Source of the DNA: Pseudorhodoplanes sp049324435
GTDB taxonomy: Bacteria > Pseudomonadota > Alphaproteobacteria > Rhizobiales > Xanthobacteraceae
DNA: 64,000 bases
Assembly: GCA_049324435.1 (NCBI GenBank)
Contig: JBMOOQ010000024.1
Span: forward strand, 62,001 to 126,000
Reading direction: 5' to 3'
The notes under the pieces were generated by a model. It saw only the letters and a list, made by a program, of their open reading frames with translations, searched no databases and was not told where the DNA came from. Below are positions 41,869-50,711 of the stretch, piece by piece (within the stretch, counting starts at the first letter, position 1; each line of letters opens with the position of its first letter). The position numbers were made by a program, and so were the translations under genes.

Positions 41869-44757
41869 TCAATAAGGTCTGCGCCCAAAGAAGCCGAAGA
41901 AGTAATCGGGATCGATGCGTCGCGGCGCTCGCGCGCCATATCTGTCGTCTTCGAAGAACTCAGGCGAGCGCGGCTGAACCCGCTGTCCATAATACTGTCC
42001 GGAAAAGCCCGATTGCGGCGGATAGAAACTGCCGTAACGGTTGTCGTACGGCCAGTTCTGCATCGGGCTACCGTCCTCATCATATCCCTCGCTGCCCCGG
42101 TAATAATCGTAGTCGCCACGCGACACGATCTTGTACCGCGTGTCGGCAATGCCGCCGGCAGCGTCACGCCGCAGATATTCGACGCTGCCGCCCGCCCGAT
42201 GTCCGGCATACTGGTCTGCATCGCCGGTGTACGGATCGATCCGCACGGCGACGAGATCGCGCGCGGCCTCAGGCGACGGCCCGTTCAGAGCGACCTTGGG
42301 CGCATGGGTGCGCCAGACCGCCTCAAGAATAGGCTCGAACATCGGCAGCGCCACACGGCCACCGGTCTGCCCGCGGCCGAGCGTCCGGCGGCCTTCGGCA
42401 TTGTCATAGCCGACCCATATTGCAATCGTGACGTCGTTGGTGAAGCCGACGAACCAAGCATCCAGTTCGTTATCGGTTGTACCGGTTTTACCCGCGGCAT
42501 AGGTCGCGAGATGCTTCGCGGAGCGTGCGGTGCCGCGCAAGAAAACACCCTGCAGCATCGACTTGAGCTGGAAGAATGCGGCGCGATCGGCAGAACCGAT
42601 CCAGTGGACCAGGTTGTTGTCCGCCTTGAAGATCTGACGCCCGCCCTGCTCGACCGAGTCGATCACATGCGGCACCGGGCGCGCGCCCTCATTGGCAATC
42701 GCGGCATAGAACGCGGCAAGATCCACCAGCCGCAGCGGTTGCGCGCCGAGAATGAATGGGTAGAAGCGGCTGCACTCCTTGTAAAGCTGTGCTTCGATCG
42801 CAAGCTCGCAGATCCTGTCGAGCCCCTGTTCGGCACTCCCTTCGATCCCGTTTGCCATCAGCTGTGCGGTCGCGAGATTGCGGGAATCTTCGAGCGCGCG
42901 CCGCAAGGTCACGGCACCGCCCGCGCCACCGCCTGCATTGCGCGGCGCCCAGTAATCCTTCGGCCGGGCGTAACGGGTATCGCCGCCGATCGGCGGCAGA
43001 ACTATCGGTGCATCCATGACCAGGGTATTGGGCTGCAGTCCGTTGCGCAACGCCGCGAGGTAGGTCAACGGCTTCAGCGTCGAGCCTGGCTGCCGCGCAC
43101 TCTGCGTTGCACGATTCAGCTGACTGTTCGGGAACGAAAATCCGCCGGCCATTGCAAGGATTCGTCCGGTCTTGTTTTCAAGCACCAGCGCCGCACCCTG
43201 CACGGCCGGGCGGACCCGCAGCTCGGCCCGCGCGCCCTGCTTGCCGGCAGCTTCACGGACGCGGACATAGACCACATCGTTGACCTGGAGCGCGCGGCGG
43301 GTCGCAGCATTCCAGGGATTGAGCGGCAGGATGCGGCCATCGGCGAGGCCAACGGTGAGCACATCGCCTTTCTTGGTCCGTGCATTTTCAAGCACGACCG
43401 CCGGCTCCCAATGGACATCGTAGAGAGGAAGCCGCACCGACTTGAGCGCGGCGAGCCAGGCTGGATCGCTGCCGCGGCGCTCGTCGGTCATGGATTTGAG
43501 GGCCTCCGAGATATTCGCCTCGGAGCCCTGAAACTTGAAACGGCCGGTATTCAGCTCGTAGCGTGCCAGACCTTCCTGCAGGATGGATTCGGTCGCGCGC
43601 TGCAGCTCTGGATTGAGCGTCGAGCGCACGACATAGGACGACTCGTTCAGTGAGCCGACCGCCGGGATCGTCCGCGCCTCGCGGGCGACCTGATCGAGGA
43701 AATGAAACCCCGTATCAGGGCGCAGACGCTCATACGGAACCATCGAAGGCAACTGCACCTTGGGATCCACCGACGCAATCATGCCATCGTCGCGCATGCG
43801 GCCGAGCACATAAACCATCCGGTCGCGCGCCCGGCCGGCATTGCGGTCCGGACTGAAATAGCTCGGGCCTTTCGCCAGTCCGGCGATGAAGGCGGCCTCA
43901 ACCGGAGTGAGCGCGCCAACCGACTTGCCGAAATAACCTTGCGCCGCCATTTCCACGCCCCAGGCACCGCGGCCGAGATAGATCGAGTTCAGATAGAGTT
44001 CGAGAATCTCGGTCTTGCTCAGACTGCGCTCGATCTGCGAGGCGACGACGATCTCGCGCAGCTTGCGTTCATAGGTGACGTCGTTGCCGACCAGAATGGT
44101 CTTTGCGAGCTGCTGGGTGATGGTCGAGCCGCCCTGCGGCCGCCCTGGCTGGGCCAGGTTGCCGACAAAGGCGCGGACCAGGCCGCGCTCGTCGACGCCC
44201 TTATGCTGCAGGAACCGCTTGTCCTCGGCGGCGATGAAGGCGTTGCGGACGGTCTCGGGGATGTCGGCGATCGGAACCCAGATCCGCCGGTTTTCGGGTG
44301 TAAACACCTCGGCGAAGCGCTCGCCCTTGCCGTCGAGGACCAGGCTCATCCCCGGCAGTTTCAGGCCCTTCAACTTGCCGACATCCGGCAGATCTTTCAG
44401 AGCATCGTTGTAGAACTTGATGACCTCGGTCAGATCAACCGGGGAATTTTCGACCGCTTCGCCCTTGCAATATTGCCGGTAAACCGCGTGCAGGTCGGAA
44501 AATGACAGGCCTTTCAAGGCCTTGATCTCCTCGCCGAGGGCGCCCTTGTCGTCCATGGCGGTCGCGATCAGGTCGTCGAGATTGATCTGCTCGATATCAA
44601 ATGATCTGCGCATGTGCAGGCAGCCGGCCTGCAAAAGGTCCCCGACCTCGGTCTGATCCCTGACCGGATCGAATTCGGCTTTGATGGAGTCCGGCCGGGT
44701 CGTGGCCTGGCTGAACGCTAGAGCCGTCGCCAGAACCTTGACGAGAATGATGTTCAT
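41869..44757 (-). CDS. Class A penicillin-binding protein (PBP1a family)
   Basis: 962 residues. A short N-terminal signal/anchor is followed by an unusual region of about 130 residues before the glycosyltransferase (GT51) domain, whose motifs are AAEDKRFLQHKGVD, GGSTITQQLAKTI and RKLREIVVASQIER. The transpeptidase has the active serine in QPGSTLKPL (SxxK), SRN (SxN) and AAGKTGTTDNELDAWF (KTG). The C-terminal 100 residues are tyrosine/glycine/proline-rich and disordered. It polymerises and cross-links peptidoglycan. Confidence 0.92.
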   Translation of the reverse strand: MNIILVKVLATALAFSQATTRPDSIKAEFDPVRDQTEVGDLLQAGCLHMRRSFDIEQINLDDLIATAMDDKGALGEEIKALKGLSFSDLHAVYRQYCKGEAVENSPVDLTEVIKFYNDALKDLPDVGKLKGLKLPGMSLVLDGKGERFAEVFTPENRRIWVPIADIPETVRNAFIAAEDKRFLQHKGVDERGLVRAFVGNLAQPGRPQGGSTITQQLAKTILVGNDVTYERKLREIVVASQIERSLSKTEILELYLNSIYLGRGAWGVEMAAQGYFGKSVGALTPVEAAFIAGLAKGPSYFSPDRNAGRARDRMVYVLGRMRDDGMIASVDPKVQLPSMVPYERLRPDTGFHFLDQVAREARTIPAVGSLNESSYVVRSTLNPELQRATESILQEGLARYELNTGRFKFQGSEANISEALKSMTDERRGSDPAWLAALKSVRLPLYDVHWEPAVVLENARTKKGDVLTVGLADGRILPLNPWNAATRRALQVNDVVYVRVREAAGKQGARAELRVRPAVQGAALVLENKTGRILAMAGGFSFPNSQLNRATQSARQPGSTLKPLTYLAALRNGLQPNTLVMDAPIVLPPIGGDTRYARPKDYWAPRNAGGGAGGAVTLRRALEDSRNLATAQLMANGIEGSAEQGLDRICELAIEAQLYKECSRFYPFILGAQPLRLVDLAAFYAAIANEGARPVPHVIDSVEQGGRQIFKADNNLVHWIGSADRAAFFQLKSMLQGVFLRGTARSAKHLATYAAGKTGTTDNELDAWFVGFTNDVTIAIWVGYDNAEGRRTLGRGQTGGRVALPMFEPILEAVWRTHAPKVALNGPSPEAARDLVAVRIDPYTGDADQYAGHRAGGSVEYLRRDAAGGIADTRYKIVSRGDYDYYRGSEGYDEDGSPMQNWPYDNRYGSFYPPQSGFSGQYYGQRVQPRSPEFFEDDRYGARAPRRIDPDYFFGFFGRRPY

Positions 44758-45222
44758 GAACCGCCGCGTACCCGAATGCCGCCCCGGCTTCGTGCGGCAA
44801 AGATTCTACCCGAAGGCGGGCAAAATAAGGAGCGGTATTAAACCGATAGCGCGTTTTTGATCCATTAAGGCGGGCACGACCGTGCCCTCGGCCGCGCCGG
44901 CGCAAAGGCGTAGCACCGAATTGATGGAACCGCTTCGTCCCCTCGCGAACCGGGCTGCAGCTTGAGCCTTTCCCACCCGGTCTCGGTGAGGACAGAGCAG
45001 TCAACTGCGCCACATACAAGCGCTGTAATAAAGCTGACATGTCATTTCGTAATAGTTTCACAGGATCGATTCTACCAACAACCGAGAGCGATGTTTGGAC
45101 CGACGCGGGTGCGCGACGGCCGCATAGGTCCTCGCGCTGCTCAATTCGGAACTCACGAGACGAACGCAAACACGATTTCAGTGCACATCCGCACAGTCTT
45201 CCTCCACCCAATTGGCGAACAC
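44758..45222. other. 465-bp gene-less region upstream of pmtA
   Basis: No convincing gene. Open frames here are fragments with poor protein character. It must hold the promoters of the divergent penicillin-binding protein and pmtA genes. It contains a Pho-box-like tandem repeat (45023-45040) and an overlapping TGACATGTCA palindrome (45035-45044). Confidence 0.55.
45023..45040 (+). promoter_or_regulatory. Pho-box-like site upstream of pmtA
   Basis: CTGTAAT-AAAG-CTGACAT is two 7-base units with a 4-base AT-rich spacer. Each unit differs by one base from the PhoB consensus CTGTCAT. It lies 183 bases before the pmtA start on the same strand. Phosphate control of a lipid-headgroup gene would be reasonable, but the distance is long and a single match can be chance. 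Confidence 0.45.
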
Positions 45223-45930
45223 ATGAAGGCTCAACAACTTTGCGATAACGAGGCGGCCATCGGCGACTATGATCGATGGGCGCCTGTCTATGACATCGTT
45301 TTCGGTCCGATCTTTCATCGCGGCCGTCGGGCCGCGATCGCGGCGGCCGAACGCATCGGCGGCCGCATTCTCGAGGTCGGGATCGGGACCGGGATCGCGC
45401 TCAGAGATTATTCGCCGGACAATCGGATTGTCGGAATCGACATATCTCCGCAGATGCTCGCAAGGGCACGCGCCCGCGTCAGCGAAATGAAGCTCTCACA
45501 TGTCGAGCAACTGTCCGTTATGGACGCCAGTAACCTCAAATTCCCTGACAACTCATTCGATGTCGTCATAGCGCAATATGTCGTTTCGACCGTACCGCGG
45601 CCTGAGGCTACGCTCGACGAGTTTGCGCGCGTCCTCAAACCTGGCGGCGAAATTATTCTGGCAAGCCGCCTCAGCGAAGAAACCGGCATCCGCCGCTCCA
45701 TTGAGCACTTCGTCGCCCCGGCGGCACGCAAGCTTGGCTGGCGCACCGAATTCGGCTGGGAGCGCTATCTCGCCTGGGAAGCGCGGACACCATGCATCGA
45801 ACTGGTCGAACGCCGAAAGATGCCGCCGCTCGGTCACTTCGCTCTCATCCGATTCCGGAAAAAGGACGAGATGCAACCGATCGGAATCGCAAACGGCAAT
45901 AACGCCTCCGAGCCTTCCAGGAAGCAATAG
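45223..45930 (+). CDS. pmtA: Phosphatidylethanolamine N-methyltransferase PmtA
   Basis: 235 residues from the ATG at 45223. It has the Rhodobacter/Sinorhizobium-type PmtA pattern: YDRWAPVYDIVFGPIFHRGR, SAM motif ILEVGIGTGIALRDYS, GIDISPQMLARARARV, FPDNSFDVVIAQYVVSTVP and EFARVLKPGGEIILASR. It methylates phosphatidylethanolamine stepwise to phosphatidylcholine at the inner membrane. Phosphatidylserine decarboxylase, which makes the PE substrate, is encoded 2.4 kb downstream. Confidence 0.88.
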   Translation: MKAQQLCDNEAAIGDYDRWAPVYDIVFGPIFHRGRRAAIAAAERIGGRILEVGIGTGIALRDYSPDNRIVGIDISPQMLARARARVSEMKLSHVEQLSVMDASNLKFPDNSFDVVIAQYVVSTVPRPEATLDEFARVLKPGGEIILASRLSEETGIRRSIEHFVAPAARKLGWRTEFGWERYLAWEARTPCIELVERRKMPPLGHFALIRFRKKDEMQPIGIANGNNASEPSRKQ

Positions 45931-46007
45931 TCACTTAAGCGTCGCTGCCACGGCCACAGCCAGCCCGGCCGGATATGACCACCGAATCGACCTACAGGGG
46001 AATTGCC

Positions 46008-46658
46008 ATGGGATTCATGGAAGCGCTTCGCGAGCAGCGCTGGGACGACCACCGCTATTATCATCACAGCCGAATTAACCAGTCGCTGCATCTCGTCAGT
46101 GCCATTAGCTTCCTGGTTGCCTATGTGATGGTTTTCTTTGATCCGGCCATTGCTGCACTGATCGGCTGGCTGGTATCGATGACCTCCAGGCAGGCAGGGC
46201 ACTTCTTCTTCGAGCCGAAAGGCTACGACCATATCAATCAAGCCACCCACGAGCACAAGGAGGAGATCAAGGTCGGCTACAATCTGCACCGCAAGATCGT
46301 TCTGCTTTCGATCTGGGCGCTGTCGCCATTGGCGCTGCTGGTCGATCCGACCCTGTTCGGCATCTTCGAGCCGGCGGCTAGCGTCGGGGACTTCATCCGG
46401 CAAACCGCGAAAATCTGGCTGGCGATCGGCCTCGGAGGCCTTGTCGCCCGCACCATCCAGCTATTCTTCATTCGTGACGTACAGACTGGTCTTGTCTGGG
46501 CAACCAAAATCCTCACAGACCCGTTCCACGACATCAAGCTTTACTACAAGGCACCACTCTATCTGTTGCGCGGCGAACTGATCGACCCGAACCACGGCAA
46601 GCATCGTCCGAATGAAGCTGCCGACGATGAGGAAGAAGTCGCACTACGACCGCTGTAA
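46008..46658 (+). CDS. Membrane protein of unknown function, 216 residues
   Basis: The start is the ATG at 46008, with AGGGG eight bases upstream; an ATG at 45975 lacks a site. Features: HHSRINQSLHLVSAISFLVAY near the N-terminus and SRQAGHFFFEPKGYDHINQA, then three to four membrane helices and an acidic tail. The histidine/asparagine pattern (H..R.NQ..H, then GHFFFEP) recalls the Mpo1/DUF962 alpha-oxidation dioxygenases, but I cannot confirm this. It lies between lipid genes on the pmtA strand, suggesting a lipid or fatty-acid role. Confidence 0.65.
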   Translation: MGFMEALREQRWDDHRYYHHSRINQSLHLVSAISFLVAYVMVFFDPAIAALIGWLVSMTSRQAGHFFFEPKGYDHINQATHEHKEEIKVGYNLHRKIVLLSIWALSPLALLVDPTLFGIFEPAASVGDFIRQTAKIWLAIGLGGLVARTIQLFFIRDVQTGLVWATKILTDPFHDIKLYYKAPLYLLRGELIDPNHGKHRPNEAADDEEEVALRPL

Positions 46659-46672
46659 CGGCCCGGTCCAAT

Positions 46673-48343
46673 CTACCAGCAGGTGCCCAGCCGATGAACG
46701 ATCATCTCGCGCAGCAGCGCCCGCTTGATGGACTTGTTGGTGATGGATGGCTCAGTCCACCACCAACCATCCCGCTCCATCGCGGAAGCTGCAGCGACGA
46801 AACGATCCGCTACCGCCTCGAAGTCCGCTTCCGAATAATTCAGACTGAATATCAGCCGTCCGCTGCCGATCCAGCTCAGCGCCAAACCATGGGCGCGCAG
46901 ATAAAACTGCAGCATCCAATTGTATCGCGACGGCCGCGTATACAGCACCGTCCAGATCGACGACAGATTCGCGACCTGAACCGGAAGACCTGCTTTCGCG
47001 AGCCGCGTATTGAGAGTTTCGGCGCGGCGATTCCAAGTCTCATCCAGGCCGTCATACACGCCGCTGAGCTCCGGTTCGTCCAGACGCAGCAAAAACTCGT
47101 TCATTGCCGCCATCACATAAGGATGCGAGTTGAAGGTACCGCGCGCAAAGCAGATGTCGGCCGGCCGGTGCTCACGGAAGCGGCGCATCAGATCGGCTCG
47201 TCCACACACCACACCGACAGGCAGACCGCCGCCAAGCGTCTTGCCGTAGGTCACCATATCCGCCTTGACCCCAAAATATTCTTGCGCGCCACCGCGAGCG
47301 AGCCGAAAGCCGACAAAAACCTCGTCGAAAATCAACACAATGCCGCTTTCGTTACAGACTTGGCGAAGCTTTTGCAGCCAGGCCGCGTAGGCCTTGCGGT
47401 CAAAATGAGCGCGGCGGGACCCATCGACCAGCGAGGTATCGCTCGGCGCATTTGCATTCGGATGCAGCGACTGGACAGGGTTGACCAGGACGCAGGCGAT
47501 ATTCTTCCGCGACCGCAGCACGCTGAGCGTCTTCTCCGACATATCGCTCAGCGTATAGGTGTAATCCGCCGGGACCGGGTTGCCGATACCCGGTTGCACG
47601 TCGCCCCACCAGCCGTGATAGGCGCCGCACAGACGCACGACATGGGTACGCCGCGTATGATAGCGGGCGAGCCGGACCGCCTGCATCACCGCCTCGGTGC
47701 CGGACATGTGGAACGACACTTCGTCGAGTCCGGAAATCTCCTTCAGGCGGCGCACATTATCGAGGATGACCGGATGATAGCCGCCGAGAACGGGGCCGAG
47801 ATCGCGCACCCGCTGCGCTCCCCTGTCGATGCATTCCTTATAGAAATCGTAGCCGAAAACATTCACGCCATAAGAGCCGGTCACATCGTAGAATACATTC
47901 CCGTCGAGATCGGTGACAGTGACACCGCTCGACGCCTGGAGAAACGACCCGCTCTTCAGATTATCTCGCACGATCCGGCTGAACTGGAACGGAACGCGAT
48001 AGCGTGCGGTGAATTGCAGATCGGAGATTCCTGCAGCGGCTTCGGAGGTCAGCTGCGCGGTCTTGGCAAAGTGAGACCTGTAATACTCGGTCAATCGACT
48101 GAAGCCGTCCCGCCGCCGCACGACAATATCTTGCGGCGCATTATCGGTCTGAAAAAACTCTCGTTCATTGTACTCGTAGAACGGAATCAAGGACGCGAGC
48201 CGCCGCGACATGCGCGCGTGCCCTTCAAGCGACCGGTGCTTCGCCCCAGACAGAGTAAGGCGCGCTTTCACTTTTGGAAGCAGCGCGACCAGCGCGGCCG
48301 CTCCGGCAGCGTAGAGTGCAATGGCGGTGTGTGACGAATCCAT
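46673..48343 (-). CDS. Class III PLP-dependent aminotransferase (GSA-aminomutase-like) with membrane anchor
   Basis: 556 residues from the ATG at 48343; upstream in-frame codons are the reverse of the decarboxylase gene. An N-terminal hydrophobic segment (IALYAAGAAALVALLP) and about 100 extra residues precede the fold-type I core. Core motifs are YDVTGSYGVNVFGYDFYKE, SFHMSGTEAVMQAVRLAR, CGAYHGWWGDVQPG, LIFDEVFVGFRLA and the PLP lysine in VTYGKTLGGGLPVGV. Relatives are glutamate-1-semialdehyde aminomutases and aminotransferases of secondary metabolism. Membrane attachment and neighbouring lipid genes suggest an amino-lipid headgroup or carrier-bound substrate; the exact reaction is unknown. 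Confidence 0.85.
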   Translation of the reverse strand: MDSSHTAIALYAAGAAALVALLPKVKARLTLSGAKHRSLEGHARMSRRLASLIPFYEYNEREFFQTDNAPQDIVVRRRDGFSRLTEYYRSHFAKTAQLTSEAAAGISDLQFTARYRVPFQFSRIVRDNLKSGSFLQASSGVTVTDLDGNVFYDVTGSYGVNVFGYDFYKECIDRGAQRVRDLGPVLGGYHPVILDNVRRLKEISGLDEVSFHMSGTEAVMQAVRLARYHTRRTHVVRLCGAYHGWWGDVQPGIGNPVPADYTYTLSDMSEKTLSVLRSRKNIACVLVNPVQSLHPNANAPSDTSLVDGSRRAHFDRKAYAAWLQKLRQVCNESGIVLIFDEVFVGFRLARGGAQEYFGVKADMVTYGKTLGGGLPVGVVCGRADLMRRFREHRPADICFARGTFNSHPYVMAAMNEFLLRLDEPELSGVYDGLDETWNRRAETLNTRLAKAGLPVQVANLSSIWTVLYTRPSRYNWMLQFYLRAHGLALSWIGSGRLIFSLNYSEADFEAVADRFVAAASAMERDGWWWTEPSITNKSIKRALLREMIVHRLGTCW

Positions 48344-48374
48344 GACCGAAGCGGTACGGAAAGAAGAAAACAGG

Positions 48375-49238
48375 ATGATGACACTGCGCAGACTGTTTGA
48401 TCCCATAGGGCAAGAACTCAATTTCCTTCTGACCAATCGGATTCCGCGGCGCCTCGTGACGCAGTTCGTCGGCTGGCTGAGTAAGGTCGAGAACCCCATC
48501 TTGCGCGACCTGTCGATCGGACTCTGGCGCCTGTTTTCGGACCTCGATCTGAGCGAAGCGAAAAGGACGAAATTCAAGAGTATGCACGATTGCTTCACGC
48601 GCGAACTGAAGGATGGAGCAAGGCCGGTCGATCGCGATCCAGCCATTTTGACAAGCCCATGCGATGCCATCGTCGGAGCCTGCGGCCGGGTTGACAATGG
48701 CACCCTTCTGCAAGTGAAGGGCCTGTCCTACCGAATCAGCGAACTCGTCGCTGACCCCGCGTTTGAGAAAGCGTACCGCAATGGGCGATACGTCACGCTG
48801 CGGTTGACCGCCAGCATGTATCACCGCTTCCATGCACCCTACGACTGCACGGTGGAACAGGTGACCGCGATTTCGGGGGACACATGGAACGTAAACCCGA
48901 TCGCGCTCAAAAGGATCGAGAAACTGTTCTGCCGCAACGAACGGGCGGCGATCCGGACCCGGCTACCAACAGGCGCAATCGTGACTCTCGTCCCGGTTGC
49001 CGCCATTCTGGTTGCCAGTGTGCGGCTGCATTTCCTCGATCTGACGCTCGGGACGCATTATCGCGGCGCAAGGACCATCACCTGCGAGGTCGGGCTTTCG
49101 AAGGGCCAAGAGATGGGATGGTTCGAGCATGGCTCGACCATCATCGTATTTGCGCCGGACGGTTTCGAGCTTCAGCCCGGACTGGCCGAAGGCCATCGTA
49201 TCCTGATGGGACAACCGCTACTGCGGCTTCCGGCCTGA
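48375..49238 (+). CDS. psd: Phosphatidylserine decarboxylase
   Basis: 287 residues from the ATG at 48375, with purine-rich GGAAAGAAG upstream. An in-frame ATG at 48342 would overlap the start codon of the divergent aminotransferase, leaving no room for regulation, so it is less likely. Landmarks: LTSPCDAIVGACG (Asp of the maturation triad), MYHRFHAPYDCTV (His) and the self-cleavage site GST in WFEHGSTIIVF, which yields the pyruvoyl cofactor. It makes phosphatidylethanolamine at the membrane. It overlaps the convergent small gene by 21 bases. Confidence 0.9.
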   Translation: MMTLRRLFDPIGQELNFLLTNRIPRRLVTQFVGWLSKVENPILRDLSIGLWRLFSDLDLSEAKRTKFKSMHDCFTRELKDGARPVDRDPAILTSPCDAIVGACGRVDNGTLLQVKGLSYRISELVADPAFEKAYRNGRYVTLRLTASMYHRFHAPYDCTVEQVTAISGDTWNVNPIALKRIEKLFCRNERAAIRTRLPTGAIVTLVPVAAILVASVRLHFLDLTLGTHYRGARTITCEVGLSKGQEMGWFEHGSTIIVFAPDGFELQPGLAEGHRILMGQPLLRLPA

Positions 49239-49580
49239 GGTCATTGAGGACGACGCAAACCGGTCAAATGGCAGGATAGCCGCTGGACGGCTTGAAGCGG
49301 CGAGTTTCAGAGTCGGCATGAATTCACCGCGTGCATTCACGACGCTCGTCTGGGCGAGCGCAGCGGCGCGCACAGCCCGTATGTCGCTGTAATCGATGAC
49401 GCGATAATCCCCGTTCACGTCGAGAATTTCGACGAACCGTTCCCGACAGATGATCTTTTCCGCGGAAACATGCCCGCCTGCGGTCTCGACGATAACAGTC
49501 TCCCGCTTGCCGGCATGGATCGCGAGAACTTGCTTGAGCCTTTCGGCGCGCACCGCAGTGATGGAAATGACCTTGCTCAT
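49218..49580 (-). CDS. Uncharacterised 120-residue protein
   Basis: Starts MSKVISITAVRAERLKQVLAI, then a beta-rich middle, ETVIVETAGGHVSAEKIICRERFVEI and YRVIDYSDIRAVRAAAL (each shown in part). The last 30 residues are low complexity. No family recognised. It is plausible as a gene because its coding pattern is clean and the start is followed by compact protein-like sequence, but the overlap with psd leaves some doubt. Confidence 0.5.
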   Translation of the reverse strand: MSKVISITAVRAERLKQVLAIHAGKRETVIVETAGGHVSAEKIICRERFVEILDVNGDYRVIDYSDIRAVRAAALAQTSVVNARGEFMPTLKLAASSRPAAILPFDRFASSSMTSGRKPQ

Positions 49581-50081
49581 GGCCGTCTAACCCTGCAACC
49601 AGGTTCAGTGTTCCGTGACCTTGAATATGTGTCGGCCGGGAACGATTGCCAGTTCGGTCGAGAGGCGTTGCGCACCGATCACGGAACCTTGAGCCTCGGC
49701 CAGAGTTTCATCGGCGGACGCTGCAAAGCAGCTGAAACGAAAAGGACCGGGGCAGCGCTGACGAAGCTCGCCGCGGGCTCTCCCAACCCCAGATGGCCGC
49801 CTGACCTTGCAGGGCGACGGGGAGCCGGTTCCCCGAACTCTGGCTTTACGCAACGCCCGCGCCGTGCAGCGCCGACCCAAAATTGGGGGGGCGACCTGAC
49901 GTAACCGGCCGGTCAGATCGGGAGCCGGAAACACCCTTCTTGCAACACGTTGGGAATCGGCCCGCTCAAATCTCACAGCGTCTGTGCGTTGTTAACGCAA
50001 TATTATCCTAAATCGACGATGAATGAGGCCGACCATCGCGAATGATGCGTCCCGGCATCCGTCTATTGCGCAGCCGTTTGA
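49581..50081. other. 501-bp region without a supported gene
   Basis: Open frames exist on both strands (about 120-145 codons) but they are arginine/proline-rich and lack recognisable structure or a ribosome-binding site. The last 100 bases are AT-richer (TTGTTAACGCAATATTATCC around 49990-50010) and probably hold the promoter of the response-regulator gene at 50082. Confidence 0.5.
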
Positions 50082-50711
50082 GTGATTGTCGTGCACGTTG
50101 CCGAACACAAGCCGAAATCGCTGAAAAACGTCTCAGTCAATCTCCGAGACCTGACAATATTGATTGCCGATTCCGGGCCATTCATGCGTCGGGTGGTCTA
50201 CAGCATGCTGCGCGGCTTCGGAGCGAACCGCATCCTGGAGGCGGGCGACGCAGCCGGCGTCCTGTCGGCTCTGATGCAGCAGAAGATCGATATTCTGATC
50301 CTCGACGCCAAGCTTCCGCCGCAGAACGGACTTGCGGTGACGCAGGCGATCCGGCGAAACACCGATAATGAGAACCGGACGCTTCCGATTCTGATCATGA
50401 CCAGCGATGCGCATCAGTCCACGGTCAAGGAGGCGCGCGACGTCGGAGCCAATATGGTCGTGGTGAAACCGATGTCGCCGACCACCTTGTACGATCGTCT
50501 GGTCTGGATCGCATTCGACCGGCGTCAGTTCATCGATTGCCCGACCTATTTCGGCCCTGACCGACGCTTCAAGATCGAGGGCTATCCAACGGGCGTCGGA
50601 CGGCGGGCCAGTGACAAAACAATCGAAGTGGCCGAGGCGACCGAACCTAATCTCGAGCAGGACGACATTGACAGCCTCTTCCAGGCAGCCCGCGCCGGAC
50701 AAAGCGAATGA
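50082..50711 (+). CDS. Single-domain response regulator with GPDRR tail
   Basis: 209 residues from a GTG at 50082. The receiver domain (about 23-145) has phospho-acceptor D75 (ILILDAKLPP), acidic D30, T107 and K129 (MVVVKPMSP). After it comes PTYFGPDRRFKIEGYP, a motif shared by many alphaproteobacterial CheY-like proteins, then an acidic C-terminal tail. The next gene overlaps by four bases (ATGA). Position beside the che operon suggests a role in chemotaxis or a related motility/adhesion path. Confidence 0.85.
   Translation: MIVVHVAEHKPKSLKNVSVNLRDLTILIADSGPFMRRVVYSMLRGFGANRILEAGDAAGVLSALMQQKIDILILDAKLPPQNGLAVTQAIRRNTDNENRTLPILIMTSDAHQSTVKEARDVGANMVVVKPMSPTTLYDRLVWIAFDRRQFIDCPTYFGPDRRFKIEGYPTGVGRRASDKTIEVAEATEPNLEQDDIDSLFQAARAGQSE

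Noticed and set aside
42013..43653. 546-codon open frame on the plus strand
   Set aside because: Antisense to the penicillin-binding protein with its intact SxxK, SxN and KTG motifs.
46694..48334. 546-codon open frame on the plus strand
   Set aside because: Antisense to the aminotransferase, which carries all PLP motifs.
49605..49976. 123-codon open frame on the minus strand
   Set aside because: First 80 residues are Arg/Pro-rich and random; the last 40 look more protein-like, but there is no ribosome-binding site or family match.
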